Source of the DNA: Cryobacterium breve
Lineage (GTDB): Bacteria > Actinomycetota > Actinomycetes > Actinomycetales > Microbacteriaceae
Reading direction: 5' to 3'
Assembly: GCF_027594785.1 (NCBI RefSeq)
Contig: NZ_CP075584.1
Location: forward strand, 2,356,001 to 2,420,000
DNA: 64,000 nt
In this document: one piece after another, positions 1 through 8,874 of the stretch
Position numbering within the stretch: the stretch's first letter is position 1
Layout of the letters: every line of letters starts with the position of its first letter
The notes under the pieces: model-generated
The model's database searches: none
What the model was told of the DNA's origin: nothing
Seen by the model: only the letters and a program-made list of their open reading frames with translations
Program-made: the position numbers and the translations under genes

Positions 1-881
1 GGGGCGCTGAACGGCGCGAGGACCCGGACGAGCCAGGTCGGCAGCACCCGGCGGGGAACCCGCCGTGCGACATCGCCGAGGTTCGACCTCAGCAGTGCGG
101 CGATCCCGGGAAAGGTCATCGGGGGTCCGGCGACGGCGAGGAACCGTTCGCCGGCCGCAAGCGGGCTCGTCATCGCGCGCACGTGCAGCTCGGCGACGTC
201 GCGCACGTCGACGATGTTGGTCTCGATCCGGGGCACGGCCGGCACAGCACCCGTCAGGAGTCCGCGGAGGAGCTCGACGAAACTGGAGAGGTCCGTCCCG
301 AGTACGGGGCCGAAGATCCCGACCGGGTTGATCACCGTGAGCTCGAGGTCGCCACCTTCACGGGCGACGAAGTCCCAGGCCGCACGTTCGGCGATGGTCT
401 TCGACCTGACGTATGCGCTCACCGCTGCGGTCGGGTCCGTCCAGTCGTCTTCGGTGAACGGGCGGTCCGGATGCTGGGCGCCATATCCGACGGCGGCGAA
501 CGAGGAGGTCAGCACGACCCGCTGCACGCCGGCATCCCGCGCCGCCCGGAGCACCCGGAGTGCGCCGTCGCGGGCGGGCACGATGAGCTCATCCTCGTCG
601 GCAGGCTGGCGTCCGGGGAAGGGGGAGGCGACGTGCAGGACGAAGGCGCAGCCCTTGACCGCTTCCGCCCACCCGGCGTCGGAGAGCAGGTCGGCGACGG
701 TGAATGAGAGGGCGCTGCCGGCATCCGCCCCGCCGGCGGTGACCAGCGCACGGACCTCCGGCTCCCTGGTGAGGGAGCGCACCGTCGTGCGCACCCGGTA
801 GCCCGCGGCGAGGAGCCGCACGATGCAGTGCGCACCGACGAAGCCAGACCCTCCGGTCACCAGAACCAGTTCGCCATTCAT
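1..881 (-). CDS. SDR-family NAD(P)-dependent reductase/epimerase (3' end cut by window)
   Basis: The minus-strand frame opens at ATG 881 (MNGELVLVTGG) and stays open to the window edge, so at least 293 residues are present and the C-terminus lies outside. The N-terminus has the Rossmann motif TGGSGFVGAH, and about residue 140 there is an AYVRSK segment matching the Tyr-x3-Lys catalytic pair of extended short-chain dehydrogenases. The phrase VINPVGIFGP is typical of dihydroflavonol-4-reductase-like epimerases. Family membership predicts a cytosolic NAD(P)-dependent reduction or epimerisation. The substrate cannot be read from sequence. The gene is divergent from the Ddn-like gene, with about 60 bp between starts. 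Confidence 0.8.
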   Translation of the reverse strand, partial: MNGELVLVTGGSGFVGAHCIVRLLAAGYRVRTTVRSLTREPEVRALVTAGGADAGSALSFTVADLLSDAGWAEAVKGCAFVLHVASPFPGRQPADEDELIVPARDGALRVLRAARDAGVQRVVLTSSFAAVGYGAQHPDRPFTEDDWTDPTAAVSAYVRSKTIAERAAWDFVAREGGDLELTVINPVGIFGPVLGTDLSSFVELLRGLLTGAVPAVPRIETNIVDVRDVAELHVRAMTSPLAAGERFLAVAGPPMTFPGIAALLRSNLGDVARRVPRRVLPTWLVRVLAPFSA

Positions 882-941
882 CAGATCCTCATCCCGTTAT
901 AAAATCCCTGCACCGGCGACTCATCGACGAGAGGCAGTCTA

Positions 942-1352
942 ATGAGCGACTTCAATGAACAGATCATCTCGGAGTTCCGGGAGAACAACGGTCATGTCAC
1001 CACGGCCGGCTTCGGGTCCAATCTCGTGCTCCTGCACACGACCGGGGCGCGCACGGGCGCAGAGCGCGTCAGCCCGGTGATGTCCATCCGCGACGGGGAC
1101 GCCTGGCTCGTGGTCGCCTCTGCCGGCGGCCGGCCCCAGCACCCCGCCTGGTATTTCAACCTGCTCAAGCAACCGGACACGATGATCGAGACCGCCGAGG
1201 GAACCGTCGGAGTCACGGCGACCGATCTGGACGGCGACGAACACGCGCGAGCCTGGGCGAAGATCGTCGCGAGGGCGCCGGGATTCGCCGACTACCAGGA
1301 ACGGGCCATCGGGCGGCGGATCCCCGTTCTCCGGCTGACCCGGCGCGCCTGA
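942..1352 (+). CDS. Ddn-like F420-dependent nitroreductase/quinone reductase family protein
   Basis: A 136-aa protein of the DUF385/deazaflavin-dependent nitroreductase family. Typical segments are LLHTTGARTGAERVSPVM near residues 29-46, GDAWLVVASAGG near 51-62 and HPAWYFNL near 66-73. Family members bind coenzyme F420 and reduce quinones, nitro compounds or other acceptors in the cytoplasm or at the membrane face. The size fits the short actinobacterial members. The start is ATG 942, shortly after an AT-containing spacer. It is divergent from the SDR gene, so a shared regulatory region of about 60 bp is possible. The physiological substrate is unknown. Confidence 0.85.
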   Translation: MSDFNEQIISEFRENNGHVTTAGFGSNLVLLHTTGARTGAERVSPVMSIRDGDAWLVVASAGGRPQHPAWYFNLLKQPDTMIETAEGTVGVTATDLDGDEHARAWAKIVARAPGFADYQERAIGRRIPVLRLTRRA

Positions 1353-1362
1353 AACCGGCGGG

Positions 1363-1398
1363 CTCCTGACGTACGGCGGACTCCTGACGTACGGCGGA
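1363..1398. repeat. Two perfect tandem copies of an 18-bp unit
   Basis: CTCCTGACGTACGGCGGA occurs twice back to back, followed by a further CTC, in the 68-bp gap between two convergent genes. No hairpin of terminator strength is visible here. A local duplication is the simplest reading. Confidence 0.9.
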
Positions 1399-1420
1399 CT
1401 CTCGTGGGCTCGAACTCCGT

Positions 1421-3823
1421 TCAGCTGCTCAGGCGGCGGGCGAGGTACGGCGCCGTCCGACTTTCGGGGTAGGCGGCGACGACCTCAGGCGGACCGGCCA
1501 CGAGGATGCGCCCGCCGGCGTCCCCTCCGGACGGGCCGAGGTCGATCACCCAGTCGGCCGCAGCGATGACGTCGAGGTTGTGTTCGACCACGATGACGGT
1601 GTTGCCCGCGTCGACCAGCCGGTTCAGCTGGGCGAGCAGGAGCTGGACATCCGACGGGTGCAGGCCCGTTGTCGGTTCGTCCAGCAGGTACAGGGTGTGG
1701 CCGCGGCGGGCGCGCTGGAGCTCTGAGGCGAGCTTGATGCGCTGGGCCTCTCCACCGGAGAGTTCCGTCGCCGGCTGGCCGAGGCGAAGGTAGCCGAGGC
1801 CGACCTCGCGGAGGGTCTCGAGGCTGCGGGCGGCCGCGGGCACGTCCGCGAGGAATCGGGCGGCGTCGTCGACGCTGAGGCCGAGGACGTCGGCGATGGT
1901 CTTGCCACGGTAGTCGACCTCGAGCGTCTCCGGGTTGTAGCGGGAACCGTGGCATGCCGGGCACACGGCGTAGCTGCCGGGGAGGAAGAGCAGTTCCACG
2001 GTGACGGAGCCCTCACCGAGGCAGGTCTCGCAGCGGCCGCCGGCGACATTGAAGGAGAAGCGCCCGGCGCCGAAGCCGCGACTGCGGGCGGAGGGTGTGG
2101 CCGCGAACGCCGTGCGGACCGCGTCGAACAGGCCGGTGTAGGTGGCGAGGTTCGACCGGGGGTGCGTCCGATCGGCTTCTGGTCGACGGTTACGAGCCGG
2201 TCAACGGGGCCATCGACGCCGATCTGCCTGATCAAGGTGGATTTTCCGGAGCCGGACACGCCCGTGACCGCGGTGAGGAGTCCGAGCGGGAACGCGGCGT
2301 CGAGATTCTGCAGGTTGTGCACGCTGACCCCCCGCAGGTCGAGCCACGAGTGTGGTTCCCTCCGCGCGGGCACCGCGCGCACGGCATCTGCTGTGTCGGA
2401 ACCGGGAAACAGGAACCGCCTGGTCACCGACTCCGGGACCTCGGCGAGCCCGGCGACGGGACCGCTGTACAGCACCTCGCCACCGCCGGTTCCGGCGTGG
2501 GGACCGACGTCGACGACCCAGTCGGCGGCGCGCACGACGTCCATGTTGTGTTCGACGACGAAGACGGAGTTGCCGGAGGACTTGAGCCTGCTCGAGCACG
2601 ACGAGGAGGGGCTCGGCGTCGGCGGGGTGGAGTCCCGCTGAGGGTTCGTCGAGCACGTAGACCACGCCGAAGAGGCCCGACCGCAGCTGGGTCGCGATCC
2701 GGAGGCGCTGCATCTCACCGGGCGAGAGCGTCGGGGTGGAGCGCGCGAGGCTGAGGTAGCCGAGGCCGAGGTCGACCAGGACCTCGATCCGCGCGAGCAG
2801 GTCGCGGCTGATCGTGGCTTCGACCCCTGCGGATGCCTCACCGCGTCCGGTGGACCCGGCCTGCGTGAGCGGGCGGAGGGTCTCGGCAAGGGCCGTGAGC
2901 GGCAGTCCGGCCAGCCGGGAGATCGAGAGCCCGGCCACCGTCACGGCGAGGGCGGCCGGGGTGAGTCCGGTTCCGTCGCAGACCGGGCACGGACCGGACT
3001 CCACGAACCGGAGCGCGCGCTCGCGCTGGCTCTGGCTCTGCGAGTCGGCGAGGGTGTGCAGGATGTAGCTGCGCGCACTCCAGAACCGGCCCTGGTACGG
3101 CTTGGCGATCCGGTCGCGTTGCGGGGTGATCTCAACGACGGGCTGCTCCTCGGTGAAGAGGATCCAGTCCCTGGCCTCTTCCGGCAGGTCGTTCCACGGC
3201 ACGTCGACGTCGTAGCCGAGGGTGATCAGGATGTCTCGGAGGTTCTTGCCCTGCCACGCGCCCGGCCAGGCCGCGACAGCGCCCTCGCGGATGCTCAGGG
3301 TCCCGTCCGGCACGAGGCTCGCGCGCGTCGGGAGGTGCGCGATTCCGAGACCGTGGCAGCGCGGGCACGCCCCGGCCACTGTGTTCGGCGAGAAGGAGTC
3401 CGATTCGAGCCTGGGCGCATCCGCCGGGTATGTACCCGCACGGGAATACATCATGCGCACGGAATTCGACAGGGTGGTTAGGGTGCCGACCGTGGACCGC
3501 GAACTCGGCGTGCCGCGCCGCTGCTGCAGGGCGACGGCGGGAGGGAGGCCCGTGATCTCGTCGACCTGCGGGGTGTGGCCCTGCTGGATCAGCCGGCGGG
3601 CGTATGGGGCCACCGATTCAAGGAAGCGGCGCTGGGCCTCGGCGAAGATCGTGCCGAAGGCGAGCGACGACTTGCCGGAACCGGAGACGCCCGTGAAGGC
3701 GACGATTGCGTCGCGGGGCACGTCGACGTCGACGTCCCTCAGGTTGTTCTCCCTGGCTCCACGCACACGCACGAATCCAGAGGCTGGCGAAACGGGCTGC
3801 AAGGACGAGGTCGGAGTACGCAT
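1421..3823 (-). CDS. Short UvrA-like ABC ATPase (excinuclease subunit A paralogue), two apparent frameshifts
   Basis: About 800 residues once two single-base errors are allowed for: +1 at 2584-2590 (GAGCCTG for GAGCTG) and -1 in the G5 run at 2158-2162. The translated pieces then join without loss. Domains in order: Walker [12 protein letters not shown] near residue 46, a CPRCHG/CPVCDG zinc-binding region, signature [10 protein letters not shown], Walker [11 protein letters not shown], then a second half with [14 protein letters not shown]...CPACHG zinc cysteines, [10 protein letters not shown] and [10 protein letters not shown]. It is some 150 residues shorter than housekeeping UvrA because the UvrB-binding region after MMYSRAG is nearly absent. 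This resembles UvrA2-type proteins linked to DNA-drug tolerance. It binds damaged DNA by family inference. Confidence 0.85.
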
Positions 3824-3889
3824 CCGTTCGACCCTAGTCTCCGCACCTGACTGCGATCCGAACGGCGGTCAGGTCCGGGAAGAATCCAC

Positions 3890-4960
3890 TCAATAGAACT
3901 CGACGGTGTTCACAACGTTGCGGAGGGGGAGGCCGTCGAGGAAGCGGGTCGCGTTGTCGGCGAAGAGTTCGGCGATGCGGCGTTCCTCGTCGGCGTCGAG
4001 GGCGGCGGTGTGCGGGCTGATCACCACGTTCGGGAAGTCCCAGAGCGGGCTTGCGGTGTCGAGCGGTTCCTTGGCGAACACGTCCAGGGCAGCGAAGCCG
4101 ATCCGGCCGGACTCGAGGGCGCGAATGAGAGCGTCCTCGTCCACGACGGTGCCGCGCCCGATGCTGACGAAGGTCGTTCCCGGTCGGACCGCGCCGAAGA
4201 CGTTCTCGCCGACGAGCTTCAGGGTCGCGGCCGTTCCGGGCAGGGCGACGACGATAGCGTCGGCGCGGGCGGCCCCGGCAGCGAGGTCATCGGTGCTGAT
4301 CAGCTCGTCGACGAAGGGAACGGGCCGGTCATCCCGGCTTGTCCCGATCACACGCATCCCGAGCCCCTTGGCGAGACGGGCGACCTCGCGCCCCACCCCG
4401 CCGAGACCGATGACGAGCACCGTCTGGTCGCGCACCTGGCCGAGCGCCCTTCGTTCCGGCCACGCGTGTGTGCGCTGGTCGCGTTGGAGCACGGGCAGCT
4501 GCTTGGCGCCGGCCATGATGCCGAAGATCGCGAACTCTGCGAGTGGGCCGCCGTGCACCCCGGCCGAGGTCGTGAAGACGACCCGGTCGAGATCGGCCTG
4601 GCCGAGGCCTGCCGACTTCACCTGGGAGCCGCCGCCCGCCGCCATCACCTGCACCCAGCGGAGTCCCGGATTCGCCTCCACGGTTCGTCGGAGTGCGACC
4701 GGGTTCACGTCGGGGATGCCGAAGAGTACGTCGGCCGAGTCGAGCATCCGCTCGAAGTCGGCCTGCTGTTCGACCGTGCGCCGGAAGGCGGGGTCGCCAC
4801 GGTAGTCGGCAGGGCGGCGCATCGGCGGCAGCAGAGCCTGGTCGCGCACGAGCTCGATGCGGGGTTCCGCCCGCTCGATCAGAAGGCAGAGCTCCTCGGT
4901 GAGCGGTGTTGCGACGACGACGCGGAGCGTTTCGGGTGGGACGAGTGGGGCGGTGCTCAT
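3890..4960 (-). CDS. D-2-hydroxyacid dehydrogenase (NAD-dependent)
   Basis: 356 aa. The central Rossmann domain carries VIGLGGVGREVARLAKGLGM near residue 185. The conserved Arg lies in SIGRGTVVDEDAL, the acidic residue in the ALDVFAKEPL segment and the catalytic His in VISPHTAA, the standard triad order of the family. It reduces a 2-keto acid to a D-2-hydroxy acid, or the reverse, in the cytosol. It lies 18 bp downstream of the PfkB kinase and closes the four-gene minus-strand operon, which suggests that it handles a keto acid or lactate/glycerate-type product of that pathway. Exact substrate unresolved. Confidence 0.88.
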   Translation of the reverse strand: MSTAPLVPPETLRVVVATPLTEELCLLIERAEPRIELVRDQALLPPMRRPADYRGDPAFRRTVEQQADFERMLDSADVLFGIPDVNPVALRRTVEANPGLRWVQVMAAGGGSQVKSAGLGQADLDRVVFTTSAGVHGGPLAEFAIFGIMAGAKQLPVLQRDQRTHAWPERRALGQVRDQTVLVIGLGGVGREVARLAKGLGMRVIGTSRDDRPVPFVDELISTDDLAAGAARADAIVVALPGTAATLKLVGENVFGAVRPGTTFVSIGRGTVVDEDALIRALESGRIGFAALDVFAKEPLDTASPLWDFPNVVISPHTAALDADEERRIAELFADNATRFLDGLPLRNVVNTVEFY

Positions 4961-4978
4961 GGTGTCAGTCTCCTTGGG

Positions 4979-5956
4979 TCATACGGAAGCGGGCGCATGC
5001 GCCTCGAGGAATGTAGCGAGTCCGGCCCGGTCCGGCAGGCCCTCCTGGTCACCGCGCGACGTCGTGGCGAGGGCGCCGACCGCGCCGGCGCGGTAGACCC
5101 AGTCGGCGAGCGGGAGCCCGTCGAGGGCCGCGCTGAGCAACCCGGCTGAGAAGCCGTCGCCCGCACCGACTGTGTCGACGACCGAAATCGCGAACGGCGG
5201 GCAGCTCGCGTGCGTCCCGTCCGCGGCGAAGAGTTCGGCGCCGTGGGAGCCTGCCTTGACCGCGACGACCTTCACGCCGCGATCCAGGTACCAGCGGGCG
5301 ATCCCGGCCGGGGTGGTCTCCCCGGTGAGGATGCGCCCTTCGCCCGTACCGGGCAGCACCCAGTCTGCCCGCACGGCGATCTCGTTGATCGTGCGCACCA
5401 TTTCGGCGGTGTCTGCCCAGAGGCTGGGGCGGAGGTTCGGGTCGAAGCTCACGGTCGCACCGGTTTCACGTGCAACATCGACGGCCTGGGCGGCGAGGTT
5501 CCGCGGCCCGGAGCCGAGCGCGAGCGGGATCCCGGTCAGGTGCACGTGCCCGGCGCGGCGCACGTAGGCCGCTGTCGCCGCGGTCGGCTCGAGCGTGCGC
5601 GCCGCCGAATGCGACCGGAAGTAGACGACGAGCGGGTCCTCGTCCTCTCCCGGCCGGTTCTTGAGCTGGAACCCTGTCGGTTCGTTCGCGTGCAGGTCGA
5701 CTTCGCCGACGTCGATGCCGTTCGCCTCGAGTTGCTGCAGGGCGAATTCACCGAACGGGTCCGCACCGAGACGGGTGATGAACCCGACGCTGTGGCCGAG
5801 CCGCCGCAGACCGACGGCGACGTTGAATTCGGCGCCGGCCAGCCTCCGGGTGAATCGTTCGACCCGCGCGAGCGGACCGCTCTCGTCGGCGACGAACATC
5901 GCCATGATCTCGCCGAAGGTGACGACGTCGAAGTCCCGCTGGACCGTGCTGGGCAT
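4979..5956 (-). CDS. PfkB-family sugar kinase, probable 2-dehydro-3-deoxygluconokinase
   Basis: 325 aa from ATG 5956 (MPSTVQRDFDVV). PfkB signatures: the N-terminal GEIMAMF and GAEFNVAVGLRRLG, and the C-terminal VDTVGAGDGFSAGLL near residue 262, which holds the catalytic Asp and the anion hole. The FNVAVGL and substrate-loop phrases resemble KDG kinases, which phosphorylate 2-keto-3-deoxygluconate before aldol cleavage. It sits 10 bp after the isomerase stop in the same operon as an ACS-type transporter. The KDG assignment is inference from the neighbours, and ribokinase- or fructokinase-type activity is the alternative. Confidence 0.82.
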   Translation of the reverse strand: MPSTVQRDFDVVTFGEIMAMFVADESGPLARVERFTRRLAGAEFNVAVGLRRLGHSVGFITRLGADPFGEFALQQLEANGIDVGEVDLHANEPTGFQLKNRPGEDEDPLVVYFRSHSAARTLEPTAATAAYVRRAGHVHLTGIPLALGSGPRNLAAQAVDVARETGATVSFDPNLRPSLWADTAEMVRTINEIAVRADWVLPGTGEGRILTGETTPAGIARWYLDRGVKVVAVKAGSHGAELFAADGTHASCPPFAISVVDTVGAGDGFSAGLLSAALDGLPLADWVYRAGAVGALATTSRGDQEGLPDRAGLATFLEAHAPASV

Positions 5957-5966
5957 CTGGTTCCGT

Positions 5967-6743
5967 TCAGTCGATTGTCGGTTCGGCGAGGACCCGGCGG
6001 ACCTTCGCCAGTTCGCTCGCCGCGGTGGCCCGATCGGGGATCGGGTATTCGAGCACGACGGGCACGTGGGTGCCGATCTCGCCGAGCACGGAACGCCAGT
6101 CGACGTCGCCCTCGTCGAGCAGCACGGAGTGCAGACCACCGAGGCGGTCGATGTCCTTGAGGTGGAAGACCGTCGCGTGGCGTCCGAGTTCCCGCGCCGC
6201 GGAGACCGGGTCGACCCCCGCCCAGAGCCAGTTCCCGACATCGAACGTGTACCCGATCGGAACGTCCTGGGCCCGGAGGTCGCGGAGGAGCGCCGATACG
6301 ACATCCAGTCGCCCGTTCCGGGCAGTCTGGTCATTCTCGATCGTGACCCGGGCGGAGGCCGCCCGCAGAATCTCGGAGAGGGTCCCGGTGTCTGTCAGCT
6401 CGTCGCCGGGATCGCCGATGTTCAGTTTGACGCTGAGAGCCCCCAGCATCGCCGCTTCTTCGAGGTAGCCGGGCAGGAAAGACGACGTCTCCCCGTTGAC
6501 GAAGAGCGACTCGGGAACGGAGTAATAAACATCGAGTCCGGCCTCGGTCGCCAAGCCGGCGATCGAGCGAAGTTCCTCGTTCCGGGCCGCAGGCTCGGGC
6601 GAGAGGTACTCTCGGCGGATCTCGATTCCGTCGGCCCCGAGTTCCCGAACCTCGGCGACCAGGTCGGCCTGGACCGTGGTGGATGCGTCGAGGGCCTCTT
6701 TGTAGACCATGGTGTTGACGAACACCCGCCGTGAGCCGCTCAC
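5967..6743 (-). CDS. Sugar phosphate isomerase/epimerase (AP endonuclease family 2 TIM barrel)
   Basis: 258 aa. The start is GTG 6743, overlapping the MFS stop by 4 bp (GTGA), which implies translational coupling. The segments DGIEIRREYLS, VTIENDQT, YTFDVGNW, FHLKDID and VVLEYPI follow the alternating metal ligands (Glu, Asp/His, His, Glu) of xylose-isomerase-like TIM barrels. Such enzymes isomerise or epimerise keto sugars, inosose or hydroxypyruvate-type substrates. Between a transporter and a KDG-type kinase it probably converts the imported sugar acid or sugar into the kinase substrate. Specific substrate not determinable. Confidence 0.82.
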   Translation of the reverse strand: MSGSRRVFVNTMVYKEALDASTTVQADLVAEVRELGADGIEIRREYLSPEPAARNEELRSIAGLATEAGLDVYYSVPESLFVNGETSSFLPGYLEEAAMLGALSVKLNIGDPGDELTDTGTLSEILRAASARVTIENDQTARNGRLDVVSALLRDLRAQDVPIGYTFDVGNWLWAGVDPVSAARELGRHATVFHLKDIDRLGGLHSVLLDEGDVDWRSVLGEIGTHVPVVLEYPIPDRATAASELAKVRRVLAEPTID

Positions 6744-8044
6744 TGGAGGGCCGGTGCGCTGGTCGATGCGGCGGGGATCGTGCCCTGCAGCTTGAAGTCC
6801 GGCGTCGAGACGGCCTTCACGACGATCGTGAAGACGACAGCAATGATCAGCGACAGCGCCATGAAGATATAGGACGCGTCGTTCGACCCGGTCACGTTGT
6901 TGAGGAAGCCGACGAAGTAGGCGCCTGCGAAGGATCCGAGTGCGCCGAAGCTGTTGACGAGGGCCATCGCGCCGCCCGCGACGTTCTTCGGCAGGATCTC
7001 GGGGACGATCGCGAAGAAGGGCCCGTATGGGGCGTACATCGCGCCGCCGGCGATCACGAGCAGGATGAACGACAGCCAGAAGTTGGACGTTCCGACGAGG
7101 TAGGACGCGTAGAACGCGACCGCCGCCACCAGGAGGAACGGCCAGATGAAGAGCTTCCGCTTCAGGAGGCGGTCGGAGAAGAACGAGGCGACCACCATCA
7201 GCACGGTCGCGAGCAGGTAGGGGATGGCGGTGAGCCAGCCGATGATCACGATGTCGAATGAGGAGGCGGTCTTGATGATCGACGGGAGCCACATGACGAA
7301 GCCGTAGACGCCGATGCTCCAGAAGAAGTACTGGATGCACAGCTGGATGACGGCCTTCTGCTTGAATGCCTCGCGATAGTTGGGCACGGCGTGCAGTCCG
7401 ACCTGTTCCCTGGCGAATTCGTCGTTGATGTCCTTCTTCTGGCCTGCGGACAGCCACTTCGCGTCGTTCGGGGAGTTGTCGATCATGCGCAGCCAGACGA
7501 ACGCCCAGATGATCGAGGGGAGGCCCTCGATGATGAACATCCAGCGCCAGCCCACGCTGCTGACGAGGTAGGCCGAGACGACGGACATCCACAGCACCGT
7601 GACCGGGTTGCCGAGGATCAGGAAGGTGTTGGCCTTGGAACGTTCGCCGCTGGTGAACCAGTTACTGAGCAGGATGAGCATCGCGGGCATGATGGCCGCC
7701 TCGACGATACCGATCGCGAACCGGATGACGAACAGCACCCAGATGTTCGTGACGATGCCGATGCAACTGGCCAGGATGCCCCACAGGATCAGCGCGTAAA
7801 AGATCAGCTTCTTCGCACTCCGACGCTGGGCGTAACTCGCGCTCGGCACCTGGAAGAAGAAGTAGCCGAGGAAGAACAGCGCCGCCAGGAATGCCGAAGC
7901 GCTGGCCGTGATGTTGAGGTCTTTTGCCATGCCCGCTGCGGCGCCCAGGCTGTAGTTGGACCGGTCCAGGTAGGCCAGGCTGTACGTGATGAAGATGACC
8001 GGCATGAGCCGTGACCACCGGGATGATGCGAGTTTCTCGCTCAT
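6740..8044 (-). CDS. MFS transporter, anion:cation symporter (ACS) family
   Basis: 434 aa with about twelve hydrophobic segments. Start ATG 8044 (MSEKLASSRWSRLM) is preferred over the longer frame from 8110 because AAGGAAGAG lies about 10 bp upstream. The first helix ends in YLDRSNYSLG, a hallmark of ACS members that carry hexuronates, galactonate or glucarate with protons. The central loop and the second set of six helices (after IPYLLATVLMVV) are intact. It is the first gene of the operon with isomerase, kinase and dehydrogenase, so it likely imports their substrate across the plasma membrane. Confidence 0.87.
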   Translation of the reverse strand: MSEKLASSRWSRLMPVIFITYSLAYLDRSNYSLGAAAGMAKDLNITASASAFLAALFFLGYFFFQVPSASYAQRRSAKKLIFYALILWGILASCIGIVTNIWVLFVIRFAIGIVEAAIMPAMLILLSNWFTSGERSKANTFLILGNPVTVLWMSVVSAYLVSSVGWRWMFIIEGLPSIIWAFVWLRMIDNSPNDAKWLSAGQKKDINDEFAREQVGLHAVPNYREAFKQKAVIQLCIQYFFWSIGVYGFVMWLPSIIKTASSFDIVIIGWLTAIPYLLATVLMVVASFFSDRLLKRKLFIWPFLLVAAVAFYASYLVGTSNFWLSFILLVIAGGAMYAPYGPFFAIVPEILPKNVAGGAMALVNSFGALGSFAGAYFVGFLNNVTGSNDASYIFMALSLIIAVVFTIVVKAVSTPDFKLQGTIPAASTSAPALQ

Positions 8045-8267
8045 GAACTGAATCTCTTCCTTGAGACGTACCGCAGGGCACAACAGCGCCTGTTCCGTTG
8101 GGTGGAACATTGTTTGCCCTGACGGAATTCAGCCTACGCTCCGGAATACCGAGCCGAGAACCCGCGGTGCGGGTGGGCGCGCCGCTCTGACGTCCAGCTC
8201 AATCGCAGCGCTGAACGTTATATCGTTAGGTATCGTCGAGCTCTGGTACGGCGCTGAGGAGGTCATC
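8045..8267. promoter_or_regulatory. Divergent promoter region between the MFS operon and padR
   Basis: This 223-bp gap separates two divergent transcription units. Near 8215-8237 there is an AT-richer stretch with two direct TATCGT repeats 11 bp apart, just ahead of the GAGGAGG ribosome-binding site of the PadR gene. PadR proteins commonly autoregulate through short AT-rich operators overlapping their promoter, so this stretch is a candidate operator. The assignment is inference from position and composition. Confidence 0.35.
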
Positions 8268-8837
8268 ATGAGTGGTTCATTTATGGGAGACGGATTTCCG
8301 GGACGCAAGGGCGGACCGGGCGAAGGATGGGCCGGCAACGCCATCTGGGAAGCGATGGAGCAATTGCGCGGCCAGTTCGAACAGAAGGTCGGCACGAGGG
8401 TCGGACGCGGAGACGTCCGTGCCGCGGTGCTCGCGCTCCTTCTGGAGCAGCCGATGCACGGCTACCAGATCATCCACGAAATCGAGGAGCGCAGCAAGGG
8501 CGCCTGGAAGCCGAGTCCCGGCTCCGTGTATCCGGCGCTCCAGCTCCTCGCAGACGAGGGTTTCATCACGGCCGAAGAAGCCAACGGGCGCAAGACCTAT
8601 GCGCTCACCGACGAGGGCCGCGCGGTAGCGGATGCCGCTGCCGACACCTCCGCCCCGTGGGAGGCCCCGAGTGCCCGCGACAGCGGCCGGGCGACCGCAC
8701 TGCCGAAGGCGGGAATCGGCCTGGCCCAGGCGGCCGCGCAGGTCGGGCGCTCCGGCAGTCCGGAGCAAGTGGACAAAGCGGTCGCCGTCCTCGACGAGGC
8801 ACGTCGCCAGTTGTACACCATCCTCGCCCAGGACTGA
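8268..8837 (+). CDS. PadR-family transcriptional regulator
   Basis: 189 aa, ATG 8268 after a strong GAGGAGG. The winged-helix PadR domain runs from about residue 47 to 125, with VLALLLEQPMHGYQII, SPGSVYPALQLLADEGFI and the wing GRKTYALTDEGR. The N-terminal 40 residues are Gly-rich, as in many actinobacterial PadR proteins, and the C-terminus is helical for dimerisation. It is likely a repressor that releases DNA on binding a small ligand. It is divergent from the sugar-acid operon and is followed after 37 bp by a UbiB-like kinase gene that may be co-transcribed. The regulon is not evident. Confidence 0.9.
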   Translation: MSGSFMGDGFPGRKGGPGEGWAGNAIWEAMEQLRGQFEQKVGTRVGRGDVRAAVLALLLEQPMHGYQIIHEIEERSKGAWKPSPGSVYPALQLLADEGFITAEEANGRKTYALTDEGRAVADAAADTSAPWEAPSARDSGRATALPKAGIGLAQAAAQVGRSGSPEQVDKAVAVLDEARRQLYTILAQD

Positions 8838-8874
8838 GCGGGTGCCCGAAGAACGCCGGCGTCCAGAAAATCAG

